From contig DATC01000096.1 in the NCBI GenBank assembly GCA_002504495.1, positions 1 to 6,592 of the forward strand: DNA of 6,592 nt. Reading direction: 5' to 3'. This stretch comes from Methanomassiliicoccaceae archaeon UBA537. Lineage in GTDB: Archaea; Thermoplasmatota; Thermoplasmata; Methanomassiliicoccales; Methanomethylophilaceae. A program made the position numbers and the translations under genes. This document shows, in pieces, positions 1-6,044 of the stretch (position 1 is its first letter; every line of letters begins with the position of its first letter). Under the pieces are notes generated by a model that was not told where the DNA came from, made no database searches, and saw nothing but the letters and a program-made list of their open reading frames with translations.

Positions 1-284
1 ATTTATTGTCGTTGGGATTCTCGTCGATTGCCGTCGCTGCGATTTGAGTTTTGGTCATAGCAACTCATGCAGGACGGCGCTTTTCACTCTTCGCACTCTT
101 CTGCAATCGAGACTCTGCCCTGCTTCGGATTTCCGCACTTTCCACTTCTTCTCTCGACCGATCGCGGGTGCATGTGCGCGCTTATAGGGAGCAAGTGTCG
201 AAGTCAGGATGGAATACGGAACCACTGATCGCGTATGTTTTCTGATGTCTGGCTCACAATGTTCTGTTTGCTTATATAGCGCAG
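1..284. other. Leader region without a convincing gene
   Basis: I see no supported gene here. Two open frames cross the region (51-245 plus, 55-291 minus), but their translations are low in hydrophobic pattern, rich in Arg and Ser, and show no recognisable motif. No tRNA-like T-loop (GTTCGA-type) is visible on either strand. Base composition is closer to the following mntA/hepT pair than to the GC-rich genes further right. The only functional-looking element is the TATA-like sequence near its right end. The region may be the upstream flank of an acquired toxin-antitoxin module, or contain remnants too decayed to recognise. Confidence 0.5.
272..279 (+). promoter_or_regulatory. TATA-like box upstream of mntA
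   Basis: TTATATAG lies just before the mntA reading frame and resembles an archaeal TATA box. Archaeal transcription usually starts about 25 nt downstream of the box, which here falls near position 300. That is after the ATG at 285 but right at an in-frame GTG (300-302), so a leaderless mRNA starting with that GTG is possible. The flanking bases make the element nearly symmetrical (GCTATATAAGC on the other strand), but no minus-strand gene is placed to use it. Confidence 0.4.
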
Positions 285-605
285 ATGTCATCTACATCTG
301 TGAATGAGGTAAAGGAGTACACGTTCGAGGAGCTCTGCGGGATCGTGGCGCCTATTGCCGAATCCTATAAGATGAAACAGGTGTACCTTTTCGGTTCCAG
401 GGCTCGTGGCGATAATCGCAAGGACAGTGATTACGATTTCTGTGTTGTAACGTCCGATGATTGCGACCTCTTCGAGCTTGGTGGGTTCTTCGCCGAGCTG
501 AGGGATGCTCTCGGTGTCGAGATAGATCTAGTATGCCAAGAATCTCTTCGCGACAATTTCAGCAGGGAGGTTCTCAGGGACAGGAGACTCGTCTATGAGG
601 CATGA
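285..605 (+). CDS. mntA: MntA-type minimal nucleotidyltransferase antitoxin
   Basis: The 106-residue protein is a minimal nucleotidyltransferase of DNA polymerase beta fold. The signature GSX10DXD is complete: G37-S38, then ten residues, then D49 and D51. A third carboxylate, D81 in VEIDLV, sits where the family places its last metal ligand, so the enzyme should be active. Characterised family members act as antitoxins by adding AMP to a tyrosine of the partner HEPN toxin. The gene overlaps the start of hepT by 11 nt, the usual arrangement of a coupled operon. No Shine-Dalgarno motif precedes the ATG at 285, and the TATA-like box ends only 5 nt before it. The in-frame GTG at 300, which would remove five residues, is therefore a credible alternative start for a leaderless transcript. 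The lower GC content compared with the genes to the right suggests transfer. Confidence in the family is high; the antitoxin role is inferred from the neighbour. Confidence 0.9.
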   Translation: MSSTSVNEVKEYTFEELCGIVAPIAESYKMKQVYLFGSRARGDNRKDSDYDFCVVTSDDCDLFELGGFFAELRDALGVEIDLVCQESLRDNFSREVLRDRRLVYEA

Positions 606-1560
606 CATCGAGATCCTGAGAGATATCGTGAGGTACTGCGATATCGTGAACGAAGCCGTCGAGATGTTCGGTTCGGATGAAGAGGACTTCATAGATAGCA
701 AGGTGTATCAGACTTCGACTGCTTTCTCTATTCTACAAATCGGAGAGCTTGTCAAAAGACTCTCATCGGAGCTCAGGAATGAGTTCGATGAGGTGACTTG
801 GGGCAAGATTGCCGGCATGCGTGACATGATGGCACACCAATATCACAATGTCGTTCCAGAGAAGCAATGGATGACCATCACAGAGAAAGTTCCTGAACTC
901 AAGGCGGCATGTCTTCGGATCATCGAAGTGTTGGAATCCCGGCAGGAAGACGACCGATCGGCGCGATCGCTTCAGGGACCGGAGGTCCCCGTCATCGACG
1001 ATCCTGCGGTACAGGTCTGCGATGACCTGCGACGGATCGCTCCCGCATTGGGCGATGATCCTCTCCGCCTCGGCCTTGAGGACCGATTCCACCCTCGCGT
1101 CGATGACGGATCCTCTTCCGCTGGAAGGGATCCTCGATGTCGTCACGGAATCGTACACGGATGCGATGAACTCGTTGTAGCGCATCCCCTTCTCCTTCGC
1201 GACTCCCCTGATCAGGTCCGTCGCGCCGGATCCGTACTGCGACGCCTTCTTCCTGCGTTCGGCTATCTCCGGGAATCCCAGGTGCCTGGCGACCTCCCTG
1301 AGGACGTTCTTCCTCGAGGCCATGTCCTTCGGGACGACGTCGTCCGCGTCCAGGGCCTCGATGGCATCGATGACGGAGCCGTCGATGTACGGGTACTCCA
1401 TCGTCTTCCCGCGATGGGCGGCGATCGCCCTCTCGCACGGGATGGACACCTCCATGAGCCTGGCGATCCCCTCGTCCTTCAGCATGCGCAGCGCGTCCGG
1501 ATCCTGTCCCACGAACTTGGCGCATCCGTAGAGGTACTCGTCGGACCCCTGGCCGGATAG
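595..1560 (+). CDS. hepT: HepT-type HEPN RNase toxin with antisense-derived C-terminal extension
   Basis: The first 115-118 residues form a complete helical HEPN (DUF86/HepT) domain with the catalytic RX4HXY motif at R76, H81 and Y83. This motif defines RNase toxins, and its tyrosine is the residue AMPylated by MntA in studied systems. AGGAG at 582-586, 8 nt before the ATG, supports the start; translation is probably coupled to mntA, which it overlaps by 11 nt. Known relatives are about 110-145 residues long, so a stop is expected near position 950. Instead the frame stays open to a TAG at 1558-1560, giving 321 residues. Everything after about 950 lies opposite the asparagine-synthase gene in exact codon-to-codon register and reads as its shadow (rich in Arg, Asp, Gly and Leu). 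The functional gene is therefore best read as 595 to about 950, with the tail either translated read-through or the result of a lost stop. GC content steps up near 950, marking a likely junction. Confidence 0.82.
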   Translation: MRHDIEILRDIVRYCDIVNEAVEMFGSDEEDFIDSKVYQTSTAFSILQIGELVKRLSSELRNEFDEVTWGKIAGMRDMMAHQYHNVVPEKQWMTITEKVPELKAACLRIIEVLESRQEDDRSARSLQGPEVPVIDDPAVQVCDDLRRIAPALGDDPLRLGLEDRFHPRVDDGSSSAGRDPRCRHGIVHGCDELVVAHPLLLRDSPDQVRRAGSVLRRLLPAFGYLRESQVPGDLPEDVLPRGHVLRDDVVRVQGLDGIDDGAVDVRVLHRLPAMGGDRPLARDGHLHEPGDPLVLQHAQRVRILSHELGASVEVLVGPLAG

Positions 1561-1932
1561 CACCACGTCCTCCTCCGCGACCGAGCACACGGCGAACAGC
1601 GGCATCTCGTACGATATCGTGAACGGATCGGATACGCCGGTCGCCTTGATGAGCTCCCCGATCGCGTGCTCTATGCTCCCCTTGGAGATCGGAGCGCGGG
1701 TCCACGGGATGTCCAGCATATCCCCCAGGTCCCTGCCCATGGCGACATCGAAGGCGTTGGACGTCCCGCAGGTGTACAGATGCACGGATTCCGCGTAGCG
1801 CACGGCTATCGCTGATATCAGGCCCGAGTCCAGTCCGCCTGAGCATGCGACGGCCACCCTCCTGCCCTCCGTGCGTCTCCTCACGGACTCGACGAGGGCG
1901 TCCTCCAGCTCCCGGTATGCGAACTGAGACAT
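763..1932 (-). CDS. Stand-alone asparagine synthase (PP-loop amidotransferase) domain protein
   Basis: This is the ATP-pyrophosphatase half of the asparagine synthetase B family. The PP-loop SGGLDS is at residues 31-36. SGQGSDEYLYG (126-136) corresponds to the GEGADE-type loop of the family, and a KKASQYGSG segment (228-236) matches the region of the catalytic lysine. There is no N-terminal glutaminase domain, so the enzyme must use free ammonia or a separate amidotransferase, or act on a different carboxylate. Asparagine synthesis from aspartate is the default guess. It starts 35 nt after the acnA stop, suggesting co-transcription, but a strong hairpin lies between and no clear Shine-Dalgarno motif precedes the ATG. 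The family-like sequence ends near residue 320 (about position 973). The remaining roughly 70 residues are the antisense of hepT, and the TGA used is opposite the TCA codon of HepT Ser57. The natural C-terminus has probably been lost or is encoded without its original stop. Confidence 0.82.
   Translation of the reverse strand: MSQFAYRELEDALVESVRRRTEGRRVAVACSGGLDSGLISAIAVRYAESVHLYTCGTSNAFDVAMGRDLGDMLDIPWTRAPISKGSIEHAIGELIKATGVSDPFTISYEMPLFAVCSVAEEDVVLSGQGSDEYLYGCAKFVGQDPDALRMLKDEGIARLMEVSIPCERAIAAHRGKTMEYPYIDGSVIDAIEALDADDVVPKDMASRKNVLREVARHLGFPEIAERRKKASQYGSGATDLIRGVAKEKGMRYNEFIASVYDSVTTSRIPSSGRGSVIDARVESVLKAEAERIIAQCGSDPSQVIADLYRRIVDDGDLRSLKRSRRSVVFLPGFQHFDDPKTCRLEFRNFLCDGHPLLLWNDIVILVCHHVTHAGNLAPSHLIELIPELR
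955..989. repeat. Two short inverted repeats at the hepT / asparagine-synthase junction
   Basis: Two perfect inverted repeats stand side by side where the two conserved domains meet. The first is CGATCG, GCG, CGATCG (955-969). The second is GGGACC, GGA, GGTCCC (975-989). Each would form a 6-bp stem with a 3-nt loop on either strand. Neither is followed by a T-run, so I do not call them terminators. They may be remnants of a bidirectional 3'-end structure or a site where the junction formed. Part of the second repeat is still read as sensible codons of the asparagine-synthase gene. Confidence 0.45.
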
Positions 1933-1935
1933 GGG

Positions 1936-1960
1936 AAAAGGCCCCGCCCCGGAGGGCGGG
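1936..1960 (-). terminator. GC hairpin with UNCG tetraloop and U-tract between acnA and the asparagine-synthase gene
   Basis: On the minus strand CCCGCCC (1960-1954) pairs perfectly with GGGCGGG (1949-1943) around the loop TCCG, closed by a C-G pair. This is the extra-stable UNCG tetraloop form. GCC and four T residues (1939-1936) follow, then CCC and the ATG of the next gene. The layout is that of an intrinsic terminator or an attenuator that lowers downstream expression. Archaeal termination depends mainly on U-runs, and four is short, so partial termination or mRNA 3'-end protection of acnA is as likely as full termination. It leaves only three bases before the downstream start codon. Confidence 0.5.
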
Positions 1961-1967
1961 AGGATGT

Positions 1968-4598
1968 TCAGGCCATCCTTCTCAGGACGTACTGCAGGAT
2001 GCCGCCGTTGGCGATGTAGTCCACCTCGGGAGGCACGTCCACACGGCAGAGCGTGTCGAACTCGAGCTTCTGCCCGTCCCTGTACGCCGTGACCCTGACG
2101 GTGCATCCGGGCTCCAGGTCCTCCAGGTCGATGTCGAAGGTCTCCCTTCCGTTGAGTCCGAGGGACTCCGCGTTCTGTCCGGGGAGGTATTGGAGCGGGA
2201 CGATGCCCATGCCGACCAGGTTGGACCTGTGGATCCTCTCGAAGGACTCCGCGATGACCGCCCTGACTCCCAGGAGGAGGGGTCCCTTCGCGGCCCAGTC
2301 CCTGGAGCTTCCGGTGCCGTACTCCTTGCCTGCGAGGACGATCAGAGGGGTCATGTCCTCGTCGTATCTCCTGGAGGTCTCGAATATCGTGTCGACGGTG
2401 CCGTCGGGCTGGTAGACGGAGCAGCTCCCCTCGCTTCCGGGGACCAGGAGGTTCCTGAGACGGACGTTGGCGAACGTCCCTCTGACCATGACCTCGTGGT
2501 TGGCCCTGCGTGATCCGTAGGAGTTGAAGTCCTCCGGCTTCACGCCGCGGGCGACGAGGTACCTTCCCGCATCCGTGTCCTTTCCGAAGGATCCGGCGGG
2601 CGAGATGTGGTCGGTGGTGATCGAGTCTCCGAGCTTCGCGAGGACCCTCGCCCCCTCGATGCTCCTGATGCAGGGCTCCTCCATGATGTCGTCGAAGAAC
2701 GGAGGGTTGCGGATGTACGTGGATTCGGGGTCCCAATGGAACAGAGGCGACTCCTCGGCGGGGACGGCGTCCCATCTGGCGGAGCCCTTGAAGATGTCCT
2801 TGTACTTCGACACGTACACGGAGTGGGTGACGTACTCGTCGATGAGCTTCTGGACCTCCCAGTCCTCGGGCCAGATGTCCTTCAGGTAGACGTCCTTGCC
2901 GTCCACCTGGGCGATCGGCTCCTTGTCCAGGTCGATGTCGACCCTTCCGGCGAGGGAGTATGCGACCACGAGGGGAGGGGATGCGAGGTAGTTGGCCTTG
3001 ACGAGGGGGTGGATCCTGCCCTCGAAGTTCCTGTTGCTGCTGGCTACCGCGGCAACGACGAGGTCGTTCGCCTTTATCGCGTTGGACACCTCGTCGGAGA
3101 GGGGTCCGCTGTTGCCGATGCAGGTCATGCATCCGTAGCCGCAGACCTGGAATCCCATCTTCTGCAGGTAGATCAGCAGACCGGAGTTCTGGAGGTACTG
3201 GGTGACGGCCTTGGATCCCGGGGACAGGGACGTCTTGACCCACTCCTTGGGCCTGAGGCCCATGTCGTAGGCCTTCTTGGCCACGAGTCCGGCGGCGACC
3301 ATGACGGAGGGGTTGGCCGTGTTGGTGCACGAGGTGATGGATGCTATGACCAGGGATCCGTCTCCGATCATCCCTCCGACGGGTTTCCTCTTCTTCTTCA
3401 CGCCGAGGGCTTCGAGGGCGGCATCGAAGCTCCCTCTCATCTCCCTCATGGGGATGAGGTCCTGGGGGCGCTTGTATCCGGCGAGGCAGGGCTCGACGGT
3501 GGAGAGGTCCAGCTCCAGGGTATCGGTGTACTCGGGCTCGGAGCCGTACCACATGGTCTGCTCCTTCATGTACTTCTCAACGGCGTCGATGTGCTTCTCG
3601 TCGCGCCCGGTGAGGCGGAGGTACTCCATGGTGCGGTCGTCCACGGGGCAGTATCCCATGGTCGCGCCGTACTCCGGCGCCATGTTGGCGAGGGTAGACC
3701 TGTCGGGCAGTGACAGGCTCGTGTATCCGGGTCCGAAGAACTCGACGAACTTGCCGACGACTCCCTTCTTCCTGAGCATGCTGACGACGGTGAGGACGAG
3801 GTCGGTCGCGTTGACGCCCTCCCTGAGCTCTCCCGAGAGCCTGAATCCGATGACGTCCGGAAGGGGCATGTAGCTGGGCTGTCCGACCATGGCGGCCTCC
3901 GCCTCGATCCCTCCGACCCCCCATCCGGCGACTCCGAGGCCGTCGATCTGAGTGGTGTGAGAGTCGGTGCCGAAGCACGAGTCGGGGTATGCGATGGTCT
4001 CTCCGTCCTTCTCGACGACGTGGACGAGAGGAGAGAGGAACTCCAGGTTGACCTGGTGGCATATCCCCTGTCCGGAAGGCACCGCGCGGAAGTTGCGGAG
4101 GGACTTCTGGGCCCACTTGAACAGGGCGTACCTCTCGCTGTTCCTCTGGAAGTCGAGCTGCTCGTTGAGCTCCTGGGCATCGTCCCTTCCGGCGTAGTCC
4201 GTGATGAGGGAGTGGTCGATGACCAGGTCCACCGGGAGCAGGGGGTTGATGATCTCAGGGTCCTTCCCCATGGCGGCCACGGCCTCGCGCATCGATGCGA
4301 GGTCGGCGACAGCGGCGCCTCCGGTGAGGTCCTGGAGCAGCACCCTGGCGGGCATCCAGGGGATGTCCCCGCCGTCGTTGCCCGCGGGGCTCCAGCTCGC
4401 GGCCGTGACGACGTCGTCGTCGGTGACGATCTCCCCGTCCCTGCGGCGCAGCATGTTCTCGACGATTATCTTGATGGAGTAGGGCATCTTGGAGAGGTCC
4501 TTGATTACTCCCTTCTTCTCCAGTTCTCTGAGGCTGAAGACGGTGATGTCGCCTTCCTCCGTGGCGATGGTCTTCCTGCAATCTCCGATTCCCGACAT
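1968..4598 (-). CDS. acnA: Aconitate hydratase, AcnA/IRP1 type
   Basis: The 876-residue protein is a full-length cytoplasmic aconitase interconverting citrate and isocitrate through cis-aconitate. The three [4Fe-4S] ligands are visible: C424 in SCTNT, and C490 and C493 in CMTCIGNSG. Their spacing matches that of bacterial AcnA. Other family signatures are LLQDLTGG (87-94), DHS (128-130), GTDSHTT (210-216), and, after a linker, the swivelling domain with GKEYGTGSSRDWAAKG (757-772) and FERIHRSNLVGMG (786-798). Length and domain order are normal and no key residue is missing. AGGAG 10 nt upstream supports the start. In an archaeon with an incomplete citric-acid cycle the likely job is to supply 2-oxoglutarate for glutamate synthesis. 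The asparagine-synthase gene follows 35 nt downstream, and the PAP2 gene diverges from a shared promoter region. AcnA/IRP1-type enzymes can bind RNA when they lose the cluster, but nothing here tests that. Confidence 0.97.
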   Translation of the reverse strand: MSGIGDCRKTIATEEGDITVFSLRELEKKGVIKDLSKMPYSIKIIVENMLRRRDGEIVTDDDVVTAASWSPAGNDGGDIPWMPARVLLQDLTGGAAVADLASMREAVAAMGKDPEIINPLLPVDLVIDHSLITDYAGRDDAQELNEQLDFQRNSERYALFKWAQKSLRNFRAVPSGQGICHQVNLEFLSPLVHVVEKDGETIAYPDSCFGTDSHTTQIDGLGVAGWGVGGIEAEAAMVGQPSYMPLPDVIGFRLSGELREGVNATDLVLTVVSMLRKKGVVGKFVEFFGPGYTSLSLPDRSTLANMAPEYGATMGYCPVDDRTMEYLRLTGRDEKHIDAVEKYMKEQTMWYGSEPEYTDTLELDLSTVEPCLAGYKRPQDLIPMREMRGSFDAALEALGVKKKRKPVGGMIGDGSLVIASITSCTNTANPSVMVAAGLVAKKAYDMGLRPKEWVKTSLSPGSKAVTQYLQNSGLLIYLQKMGFQVCGYGCMTCIGNSGPLSDEVSNAIKANDLVVAAVASSNRNFEGRIHPLVKANYLASPPLVVAYSLAGRVDIDLDKEPIAQVDGKDVYLKDIWPEDWEVQKLIDEYVTHSVYVSKYKDIFKGSARWDAVPAEESPLFHWDPESTYIRNPPFFDDIMEEPCIRSIEGARVLAKLGDSITTDHISPAGSFGKDTDAGRYLVARGVKPEDFNSYGSRRANHEVMVRGTFANVRLRNLLVPGSEGSCSVYQPDGTVDTIFETSRRYDEDMTPLIVLAGKEYGTGSSRDWAAKGPLLLGVRAVIAESFERIHRSNLVGMGIVPLQYLPGQNAESLGLNGRETFDIDLEDLEPGCTVRVTAYRDGQKLEFDTLCRVDVPPEVDYIANGGILQYVLRRMA

Positions 4599-4608
4599 GA
4601 GGTCCGGT

Positions 4609-4613
4609 CTCCT
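4609..4613 (-). promoter_or_regulatory. Ribosome binding site of acnA
   Basis: AGGAG on the minus strand lies 10 nt before the ATG at 4598. A further ATG just upstream (4617) is in a different frame and gives an Arg/His-rich shadow product, so this site decides the start at 4598. Confidence 0.6.
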
Positions 4614-4632
4614 GCATGCGGCTAATCGCGCG

Positions 4633-4643
4633 TTATAGATAAG
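4633..4643. promoter_or_regulatory. Shared, near-symmetrical TATA-like element for acnA and the PAP2 gene
   Basis: TTATAGATAAG on the plus strand reads CTTATCTATAA on the minus strand, so it offers an AT-rich TATA-like core in both directions inside a GC-rich 86-bp divergent gap. Counting about 25 nt from it gives starts near 4613 (minus) and 4662 (plus). Both positions leave short leaders that contain or adjoin the Shine-Dalgarno motifs of the two genes. A single element for two directions would make the two promoters compete. This is inferred from spacing only. Confidence 0.45.
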
Positions 4644-4670
4644 AGGTGCGGAACCGATGGGGCGTCCGAC

Positions 4671-4675
4671 GGAGG
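4671..4675 (+). promoter_or_regulatory. Ribosome binding site of the PAP2 gene
   Basis: GGAGG lies 9 nt before the ATG at 4685 and decides this start over the upstream in-frame GTG at 4646, which would add 13 mostly basic residues before the membrane protein and sits too close to the TATA-like element. Confidence 0.7.
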
Positions 4676-4684
4676 ATTGCGGGC

Positions 4685-5380
4685 ATGAGCGAGACGGATA
4701 TCCTGATGTGGATACAGGGGGCCTCCCCTTGGATGGACGCTCCCATGGAGCTGATCGCGCTGATATCGTCCCATGCCGCCTGCTGGGTGCTCATCGCCGC
4801 GCTGCTGGTGCTGTCGAAGGGATCGAGGAGGACGGGTGCATCGGTGCTGCTGGCCTTGGTCCTCGTCCTTCTCGTCGTGGACGTCCTCATCAAGCCGCTG
4901 GTGGGGCGCGAGAGGCCGTTCGAGGTCTGCGACTTCCATCTTCTGATAGAGGCTCCGACGTCGTTCTCGTTCCCGTCCGGTCATTCGGCCTATTCGTTCG
5001 CCGCGGCGACCTGCATGATGCTCCGCGACAGGAGGCTCGGCTCCGCGGCGCTCGTCCTGGCGGCCGTCATCGCGTATTCGAGGCTGTACCTCTTCGTCCA
5101 TTGGCCGACGGACGTCCTCGCGGGCGCCGCGATCGGGGTGCTGCTGGGCGCCCTCGCGTTCCGCTTCGTCGATCGCCTTCCGGACCCCGTCGGTACGGGA
5201 CCCTGCCGTCGAACACGTCGTCGACGACATCGGACAGGAGCTTCAGGTTCTCCTCGGAGTTGGCGGCCAGGACGGGGCTCGGCCCTTCGAACGAGACGTC
5301 GCCTCCGATCCCGGTGTAGCATCCTTCCGCCTCCTTCAGGATCGTCAGGGCGGCCGCATGGTCCCACGGCGACAGCCTGA
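4685..5380 (+). CDS. PAP2-family membrane phosphatase with antisense-derived tail
   Basis: The protein has all three parts of the phosphatidic acid phosphatase type 2 active site. These are KX6RP (K70, R77-P78), PSGH (97-100) and SRX5HX3D (S132-R133, H139, D143). H139 would be the nucleophile assisted by D143, and H100 the proton donor. Hydrophobic stretches at about 24-44, 53-70, 100-112, 118-130 and 143-160 indicate a multi-span membrane protein with the catalytic loops on one face. Relatives remove phosphate from lipid phosphates or isoprenoid diphosphates; in an archaeon an isoprenoid diphosphate or archaeal phospholipid precursor is likely, but the substrate cannot be read. The conserved part ends near residue 168 (about 5190). 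The next 60 or so residues, very rich in Arg, Ser and Pro, lie antisense to the IMPase gene, and the TGA at 5378 is inside that gene. The tail is probably not ancestral. Divergent from acnA. Confidence 0.88.
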   Translation: MSETDILMWIQGASPWMDAPMELIALISSHAACWVLIAALLVLSKGSRRTGASVLLALVLVLLVVDVLIKPLVGRERPFEVCDFHLLIEAPTSFSFPSGHSAYSFAAATCMMLRDRRLGSAALVLAAVIAYSRLYLFVHWPTDVLAGAAIGVLLGALAFRFVDRLPDPVGTGPCRRTRRRRHRTGASGSPRSWRPGRGSALRTRRRLRSRCSILPPPSGSSGRPHGPTATA

Positions 5381-6044
5381 TCTCGAAGTACAGCTCGCCG
5401 GCTCCTTCGGCCATGAGCGACAGCTCCAGTGCTGCGGTGCCGATCCTCCGGATGTCGTTGATGCGCGGATACAGCCTCTCGCTGACCTCGAAGCAGGGCA
5501 TCGCCAGCTCCTTGCGGTAGCAGCAGTACGCGGTGCTCAGGAGGGCCTCGTCGAATCCTCTCTCGGAGACGCGGATCGGTCTGCCGTCCTTGAACGCGCC
5601 GCGGCCCAGAACGGCCTCGTACAGGGTGTCGGTGAACGGATTGATCACGAATCCCGCCCATGGGCGCGAGTTCCTGAACAGGGCCGCGGACACTGCGCAC
5701 ATGGGAATGCCGCGGGAGAAGTTGGCGGTGCCGTCTATGGGGTCGACGATCCATGCCCATTCGGAATCGGAGAGCGACGCCTCGTCTCCCTCCTCGCCTA
5801 TGAACGCCGATCCCGGGACGAGCGATCCGAGCTCCTCCTTGAGGAACCTCTCGTTCTCTATATCGGCGGAGGTCACTATGTTCTCCACTCCGCCTTTGAG
5901 GCTGATTGAGAATCCGTGCGCCTCGCGCACCCTCCTGCCCGATTCCCTCATCACGGATCTGATCGCGTCCACGGACGGTTCGGAAGACATGCGGCAGGCA
6001 TCGGCGACTTCGGGATAATCGTTTCCGGGGATCGCACGCATCAT
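5067..6044 (-). CDS. Inositol monophosphatase / fructose-1,6-bisphosphatase family phosphatase
   Basis: This is a metal-dependent sugar-phosphate phosphatase of the IMPase superfamily. Visible ligands are the GEEG motif at 83-86 (E84), the signature DPIDGT (101-106, with D101 and D104) and PWDHAA (226-231, with D228). Archaeal members often hydrolyse both inositol-1-phosphate and fructose-1,6-bisphosphate, serving inositol lipid synthesis and gluconeogenesis; which applies here is not visible. The ATG at 6044 overlaps the upstream stop as ATGA, which suggests translational coupling and favours this start. The ATG at 5990 (residue 19) lies nearer the usual family N-terminus and is an alternative. 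The family-like sequence ends near residue 280 (about 5205). The last 45 or so residues, rich in Arg, Gly and Pro, are antisense to the PAP2 gene, ending at a TGA inside it. The natural stop seems lost, as for its convergent partner. Confidence 0.88.
   Translation of the reverse strand: MMRAIPGNDYPEVADACRMSSEPSVDAIRSVMRESGRRVREAHGFSISLKGGVENIVTSADIENERFLKEELGSLVPGSAFIGEEGDEASLSDSEWAWIVDPIDGTANFSRGIPMCAVSAALFRNSRPWAGFVINPFTDTLYEAVLGRGAFKDGRPIRVSERGFDEALLSTAYCCYRKELAMPCFEVSERLYPRINDIRRIGTAALELSLMAEGAGELYFEIRLSPWDHAAALTILKEAEGCYTGIGGDVSFEGPSPVLAANSEENLKLLSDVVDDVFDGRVPYRRGPEGDRRSGTRGRPAAPRSRRPRGRPSANGRRGTASNTR
5186..5199. repeat. Short inverted repeat at the PAP2 / IMPase junction
   Basis: CCCGT (5186-5190) and ACGGG (5195-5199) flank a 4-nt loop exactly where the two conserved domains meet; two more G-C pairs could form beyond a mismatch. 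No T-run follows on either strand. It may be part of a bidirectional 3'-end structure, or chance in GC-rich sequence. Confidence 0.3.

Noticed and set aside
1..284. Possible tRNA, CRISPR or attachment site in the leader region
   Set aside because: No T-loop consensus, no evenly spaced repeats and no duplicated tRNA-end sequence could be found by eye.
55..291. Minus-strand 78-codon open frame left of mntA
   Set aside because: There is no recognisable motif or hydrophobic pattern, its ATG overlaps the mntA start, and the TATA-like element lies downstream of that ATG, not upstream.
1933..3552. Upstream extension of the asparagine-synthase frame through acnA, giving a 929-codon open frame
   Set aside because: The extension lies in an alternative frame of acnA and is rich in Arg, Gly, Pro and His with no motif. 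GC-rich codon use explains the lack of stops. The PP-loop domain starts cleanly from the ATG at 1932.
2607..3713. Long plus-strand open frame opposite acnA (368 codons)
   Set aside because: It is antisense to a fully conserved aconitase, with a Val/Leu/Gly/Asp-rich composition typical of shadow frames and no family motif.
5217..5228. 12-bp perfect palindrome GTCGTCGACGAC
   Set aside because: It is explained by the codons for Val-Val-Asp-Asp in the IMPase gene and shows no spacing or partner suggesting a binding site.
763..6044. Stop-codon reassignment (for example UAG as pyrrolysine) to explain the abnormal gene ends
   Set aside because: The oddity is missing stops, not in-frame stops. No recognised gene body here contains an internal TAG, so reassignment explains nothing in this window.
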